In this document: one piece after another, positions 6,322 through 9,698 of the stretch
Layout: every line of letters starts with the position of its first letter
Numbering within the stretch: the stretch's first letter is position 1
NCBI GenBank assembly: GCA_023425455.1
Contig: JAFACP010000282.1
Location: 1 to 9,698 of the forward strand
DNA length: 9,698 nt
Direction: 5' to 3'
Source of the DNA: Pseudomonadota bacterium
Lineage (GTDB): Bacteria; Pseudomonadota; Gammaproteobacteria; Enterobacterales; Enterobacteriaceae
Made by a program: the position numbers and the translations under genes
The notes under the pieces: model-generated
Database searches by the model: none
What the model saw: only the letters and a program-made list of their open reading frames with translations
Told to the model about the DNA's origin: nothing

Positions 6322-6373
6322 ATCTTCACTAAGCAGATTCCGTTTTAAACCATTGATTGCCAGGTAGGTATGT

Positions 6374-7264
6374 ATGAATGAAAACAAACTGCTGGGGCTG
6401 GCCTGGATATCACCCTACATTATTGGGTTGATACTCTTTACGGCTTTCCCCTTTGTCTCATCGTTCTTCCTCAGTTTTACGGATTACGATTTGATGAGTC
6501 CGCCGGTGTTTAACGGCATTGAAAACTATCGCTACATGTTTACCGAAGATACGCTCTTCTGGAAATCAATGGGCGTGACGTTTGCCTACGTATTTTTGAC
6601 CATTCCTTTAAAGCTCGCCTTTGCGCTGGGTATTGCGTTTGTTCTGAACTTTAAATTACGTGGCATCGGTTTTTTCCGTACCGCCTACTATATTCCGTCG
6701 ATCCTCGGCAGCTCCGTGGCCATTGCCGTGCTGTGGCGCGCGCTGTTTGCTATCGATGGCCTGCTGAACAGCTTTATTGGCGTGTTTGGTTTCGACCCGG
6801 TGAACTGGCTCGGCGAGCCGTCTCTGGCGTTAATGTCCGTAACCCTGCTGCGCGTCTGGCAGTTTGGTTCCGCAATGGTTATCTTCCTGGCCGCGCTGCA
6901 AAACGTGCCGCAGTCCCAGTATGAAGCGGCCATGATCGACGGTGCCTCCAAATGGCAAATGTTCATGAAAGTAACCGTCCCGCTGATCACCCCGGTTATC
7001 TTCTTCAACTTCATTATGCAGACCACCCAGGCGTTCCAGGAGTTTACGGGGCCATATGTCATCACCGGTGGCGGGCCAACCTACTCCACCTATCTGTTCT
7101 CGCTCTATATCTACGACACCGCATTTAAATACTTCGACATGGGTTACGGGGCCGCGCTTGCCTGGATCCTGTTCCTGGTGGTCGCCATCTTTGCCGCCAT
7201 CGCCTTTAAGTCTTCGAAATACTGGGTGTTCTACTCCGCCGATAAAGGAGGCAAAAATGGCTGA
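6374..7264 (+). CDS. togM: TogM, oligogalacturonide ABC importer permease
   Basis: TogM is one of two inner-membrane subunits of the TogMNAB importer, known from Dickeya, which brings short pectin fragments (oligogalacturonides) from the periplasm into the cytoplasm. The 296 residues match a MalF/UgpA-like permease with about six membrane segments, the first at residues 7-35. The EAA loop that docks on the ATPase is EAAMIDGASKWQMFMKVTVP (184-203). The start MNENKLLG at 6374 has AGG 5 nt upstream (6366-6368); an out-of-frame ATG at 6370 opens only a three-codon frame. It is the first gene of the operon, controlled by the KdgR/CRP region upstream. Its last 8 bp overlap togN, so the two are probably translationally coupled. 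The family is certain; the oligogalacturonide substrate rests on the similarity and on kdgF and the KdgR boxes. Confidence 0.92.
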   Translation: MNENKLLGLAWISPYIIGLILFTAFPFVSSFFLSFTDYDLMSPPVFNGIENYRYMFTEDTLFWKSMGVTFAYVFLTIPLKLAFALGIAFVLNFKLRGIGFFRTAYYIPSILGSSVAIAVLWRALFAIDGLLNSFIGVFGFDPVNWLGEPSLALMSVTLLRVWQFGSAMVIFLAALQNVPQSQYEAAMIDGASKWQMFMKVTVPLITPVIFFNFIMQTTQAFQEFTGPYVITGGGPTYSTYLFSLYIYDTAFKYFDMGYGAALAWILFLVVAIFAAIAFKSSKYWVFYSADKGGKNG

Positions 7265-8159
7265 TATCCAACAACTCTCCACGGCGAGAAGCATCGCGGA
7301 GCGCGAAGTGGCCCGTACCCTGCGCAGAGAGAAAATCAGCGCCAGCATTCGCTATATCATTTTGCTGATTGTCGGCCTGCTGATGCTCTACCCGCTGGTA
7401 TGGATGTTCTCGGCGTCGTTCAAACCGAACCACGAGATCTTCACCACCCTGAGCCTGTGGCCAACGCACGCCACCTGGGAAGGCTTTATCAACGGCTGGA
7501 AAACCGGCACGGAATACAATTTCGGTCATTACATGCTCAACACCTTTAAGTATGTGATCCCGAAAGTGATCCTCACCATTATCTCCTCCACCATCGTGGC
7601 GTATGGTTTTGCCCGCTTCGAGATCCCGTGGAAGAAATTCTGGTTCGCCACCCTGATTACCACCATGCTGCTGCCAAGCACCGTACTGCTGATCCCGCAG
7701 TATCTGATGTTCCGCGAAATGGGCATGCTGAACAGCTATATGCCGCTGTACCTGCCGCTGGCCTTTGCCACTCAGGGATTCTTTGTCTTCATGCTGATCC
7801 AGTTCCTGCGCGGCGTACCGCGCGACATGGAAGAGGCCGCACAGATCGACGGCTGTAACTCAATTCAGGTGCTCTGGTATGTGGTCGTGCCGATCCTGAA
7901 GCCGGCCATTATCTCCGTCGCTCTGTTCCAGTTCATGTGGTCAATGAACGACTTTATCGGACCGCTGATTTATGTCTACAGCGTCGATAAATACCCGATT
8001 GCACTGGCGCTGAAAATGTCCATCGACGTTACCGAAGGTGCGCCGTGGAACGAAATTCTGGCAATGGCGAGCATCTCCATTCTGCCATCCATCATTGTCT
8101 TCTTCCTGGCACAGCGCTACTTCGTACAGGGCGTAACCAGCAGCGGAATTAAAGGTTAA
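7257..8159 (+). CDS. togN: TogN, oligogalacturonide ABC importer permease
   Basis: This is the second permease subunit, MalG/UgpE-like, pairing with TogM to form the translocation channel. The 300 residues begin with a charged cytoplasmic tail (to about residue 30) and a first membrane segment at 32-54, ending YPLVWMFSASFK as in this family. The EAA loop is EAAQIDGCNSIQVLWYVVVP (193-212). The end FVQGVTSSGIKG matches the usual MalG-type terminus (VxGLTxGAVKG form). The frame is open far upstream inside togM, but the ATG at 7257 is preceded by a near-perfect AAGGAGG at 7245-7251 with 5 nt spacing and gives family length. Its start lies within the end of togM, and togA follows after 12 bp. Confidence 0.92.
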   Translation: MADIQQLSTARSIAEREVARTLRREKISASIRYIILLIVGLLMLYPLVWMFSASFKPNHEIFTTLSLWPTHATWEGFINGWKTGTEYNFGHYMLNTFKYVIPKVILTIISSTIVAYGFARFEIPWKKFWFATLITTMLLPSTVLLIPQYLMFREMGMLNSYMPLYLPLAFATQGFFVFMLIQFLRGVPRDMEEAAQIDGCNSIQVLWYVVVPILKPAIISVALFQFMWSMNDFIGPLIYVYSVDKYPIALALKMSIDVTEGAPWNEILAMASISILPSIIVFFLAQRYFVQGVTSSGIKG

Positions 8160-8171
8160 GAGGGAAATACC

Positions 8172-9299
8172 ATGGCTGAAGTTATCTTCAACAAACTGGA
8201 AAAGATCTACTCCAACGGCTTCAAAGCGGTACATGCTATCGATCTCAAAATCGCTGAGGGCGAGTTCATGGTGATCGTCGGGCCTTCCGGCTGCGCCAAA
8301 TCCACCACCCTGCGCATGCTGGCCGGGCTGGAAACCATCAGCGGCGGCGAAGTGCGAATCGGCGAAAAGATCGTCAACAACCTGGCGCCGAAAGAGCGTG
8401 GCATTGCGATGGTGTTCCAGAACTACGCCCTGTACCCGCATATGACGGTGCGCGAGAACCTGGCGTTCGGTCTGAAGCTGAGCAAACTGCCAAAGGATCA
8501 GATTGAAGCCCAGGTGAACGAGGCCGCCAAAATTCTGGAGCTGGAAGAGCTGCTCGACCGTCTGCCGCGCCAGCTCTCCGGCGGCCAGGCGCAGCGCGTG
8601 GCCGTCGGCCGCGCGATTGTGAAAAAGCCGGACGTGTTCCTGTTCGATGAACCCCTGTCCAACCTCGATGCCAAGCTGCGTGCCTCCATGCGTATCCGCA
8701 TTTCTGACCTGCACAAGCAGTTGAAGAAATCCGGTAAACCGGCGACGACCGTCTACGTTACCCACGATCAGACCGAAGCCATGACCATGGGCGACCGTAT
8801 CTGCGTCATGAAGCTGGGCCACATCATGCAGGTGGATACCCCGGATAACCTCTACCACAAACCGAAAAATATGTTCGTGGCCGGTTTTATTGGCGCACCG
8901 GAGATGAACATTCGCGCCAGCAAACTGCTGGAAAAAGAGGGCTATCTCCACATTGCGATTGGCGATGAAACCATGCCGTTAAACGCGGAGAAGCAGGAGA
9001 AAGTCTCCGCGTATGCCGGTCAGGACGTGTTCTACGGCGTGCGCCCGGAATTCGTTTCGCTCTCCGACCAGCCGTTCGCAGAAGGAGGGTGCAGCGGCGA
9101 AATGGTCCGCGTCGAAAACATGGGGCACGAATTCTTTGTGTATCTGAAAGTCGCGGACTACGAATTGACCGCCAGAATTCCTTCTGATGAAGCTAAGTCA
9201 ATGATTGATAAAGGCCTTCATCGGAAGGTGTACTTTAAGTTTGATATGAATAAGTGTCATATTTTTGACGCAAAAACGGAACAGAACCTCTCTCTCTGA
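8172..9299 (+). CDS. togA: TogA, ATP-binding subunit of the oligogalacturonide importer
   Basis: TogA is the ATPase that powers TogMN, in the cytoplasm at the inner membrane, presumably as a homodimer as in MalK. The 375 residues have the MalK/UgpC layout. Walker A is GPSGCAKST (37-45), the Q-loop Q83 in VFQNYALYPHM, the signature LSGGQAQRVAVGRA (135-148), Walker B VFLFDEP (155-161), D-loop SNLD (163-166) and switch histidine H198 in VTHDQTEAMT. From about residue 240 comes the OB-fold regulatory domain of carbohydrate importers, with VRPEFVSL. Walker A has alanine where most relatives have glycine (GCGKST); the lysine and serine that hold the nucleotide are intact, so activity is expected. 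GAGGG at 8160-8164 is the ribosome binding site. The gene is 12 bp after togN and 13 bp before togB. Confidence 0.94.
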   Translation: MAEVIFNKLEKIYSNGFKAVHAIDLKIAEGEFMVIVGPSGCAKSTTLRMLAGLETISGGEVRIGEKIVNNLAPKERGIAMVFQNYALYPHMTVRENLAFGLKLSKLPKDQIEAQVNEAAKILELEELLDRLPRQLSGGQAQRVAVGRAIVKKPDVFLFDEPLSNLDAKLRASMRIRISDLHKQLKKSGKPATTVYVTHDQTEAMTMGDRICVMKLGHIMQVDTPDNLYHKPKNMFVAGFIGAPEMNIRASKLLEKEGYLHIAIGDETMPLNAEKQEKVSAYAGQDVFYGVRPEFVSLSDQPFAEGGCSGEMVRVENMGHEFFVYLKVADYELTARIPSDEAKSMIDKGLHRKVYFKFDMNKCHIFDAKTEQNLSL

Positions 9300-9312
9300 T
9301 GGAGTGATAAAA

Positions 9313-9698
9313 ATGAAAAAAGTGCTTTTAAGCGCAGCTATCTCCGCTACCCTCGGCCTGACTGCTTTGCCATCGATGGCACAAGATGTTGATTTACGTA
9401 TGTCCTGGTGGGGCGGCAATGGTCGCCACCAGGTCACGCTGAAAGCCCTAGAAGCGTTCCATAAACAGAACCCGGATATTAACGTTAAGGCGGAATATAC
9501 CGGCTGGGACGGTCACCTCTCCCGTCTGACCACCCAGATTGCGGGCGGTACAGAGCCGGACGTGATGCAGACCAACTGGAACTGGCTGCCGATCTTCTCG
9601 AAAAACGGCGACGGCTTCTACGATCTGAACAAAATGAAGGACGTTATCGACTTAACCCAGTTCGATCCTAAAGAGCTGCAGTCCACCACCGTCAACGG
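9313..9698 (+). CDS. togB: TogB, oligogalacturonide-binding periplasmic protein (5' part, cut by window end)
   Basis: TogB is the periplasmic receptor that captures oligogalacturonides and delivers them to TogMN. The 128 visible codons start with a clear Sec signal peptide: MKK, then a hydrophobic core to LGLTALPSMA, with likely cleavage after A23 (SMA|QD). The mature part, DLRMSWWGGNGRHQVTLKAL followed by FHKQNPDINVKAEYTGWDGH and GGTEPDVMQTNWNWLPIF, is typical of family-1 extracellular solute-binding proteins, which run to about 430 residues. There is no lipobox cysteine at the cleavage point, so it should be a soluble protein. GGAGTGA at 9301-9307 is the ribosome binding site, 13 bp after togA. 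The rest of the gene, and probably other pectin genes, lie beyond the right edge. Confidence 0.92.
   Translation, partial: MKKVLLSAAISATLGLTALPSMAQDVDLRMSWWGGNGRHQVTLKALEAFHKQNPDINVKAEYTGWDGHLSRLTTQIAGGTEPDVMQTNWNWLPIFSKNGDGFYDLNKMKDVIDLTQFDPKELQSTTVN

Larger units (their letters stand above)
5853..6373. promoter_or_regulatory. 521-bp kdgF-togM intergenic region: togM promoter and leader
   Basis: No gene could be supported here; the short open frames lack ribosome binding sites and recognisable sequence. From 5853 to about 6080 nothing definite is seen. The control elements, listed separately, cluster from 6082: a KdgR-like box, a CRP-like half site, a -10-like TAAAAT at 6150-6155 and a second KdgR box over the likely start near 6163. 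The togM mRNA would then have a leader of about 210 nt, with a palindrome and a hairpin. TTTTGA-AAC-TCAAAA at 6200-6214 is a further perfect 6-bp inverted repeat of unknown meaning. Confidence 0.6.

Noticed and set aside
7941..8951. A 336-codon open frame opposite togN and togA
   Set aside because: It is antisense to two certain genes, has a histidine- and glutamine-rich composition typical of shadow frames, and shows no recognisable domain.

Overview
The window is chromosomal DNA from an enterobacterium in the Enterobacter/Klebsiella/Lelliottia range. LysA, LysR and YgeA read almost like the Escherichia coli proteins and keep the E. coli order lysA-lysR-ygeA, with lysA and lysR divergent. 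What flanks this core differs from E. coli K-12. There galR lies next to lysA and araE next to ygeA. Here both positions hold carbohydrate-uptake genes. The E. coli gene order is from memory and the organism is an inference. No mobile element, CRISPR array, tRNA or rRNA was seen.

Left block (1-1877): a truncated PTS lactose/cellobiose-type EIIC permease on the minus strand is divergent from a LacI/GalR-type regulator. The roughly 300 bp between them carry three copies of an 11-bp motif, TTGGCATACCA, as likely operators. The regulator runs tail-to-tail into lysA and overlaps its last codons by 31 bp.

Conserved core (1847-5358): lysA (diaminopimelate decarboxylase), its divergent activator lysR, then ygeA (amino-acid racemase) on the minus strand. 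Between lysR and ygeA lies a decayed flavodoxin-family gene. It has lost its N-terminal FMN-binding part at the ygeA stop codon and carries a frameshift.

Right block (5359-9698): kdgF is a single gene with its own terminator. After a 0.5-kb regulatory interval comes a tightly packed togMNAB operon, cut by the window end in togB. It encodes an ABC importer for oligogalacturonides, the pectin fragments. The kdgF and togM promoters each carry a KdgR-type palindrome (GAAAC-N3-GTTTC core or a close variant) at the likely transcription start, with a CRP-like half site about 64 bp upstream. TogMNAB would bring oligogalacturonides into the cytoplasm, and KdgF would act on the unsaturated uronates released from them. 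KdgR would keep both units silent until a pathway intermediate appears, and CRP would tie them to carbon limitation.

No wholly new system is visible. The most unusual points are the paired KdgR/CRP promoter design with an extra KdgR-like box, the long structured togM leader with a 12-bp perfect palindrome, the flavodoxin remnant at the ygeA stop, and the overlapping 3' ends of the LacI-type regulator and lysA.
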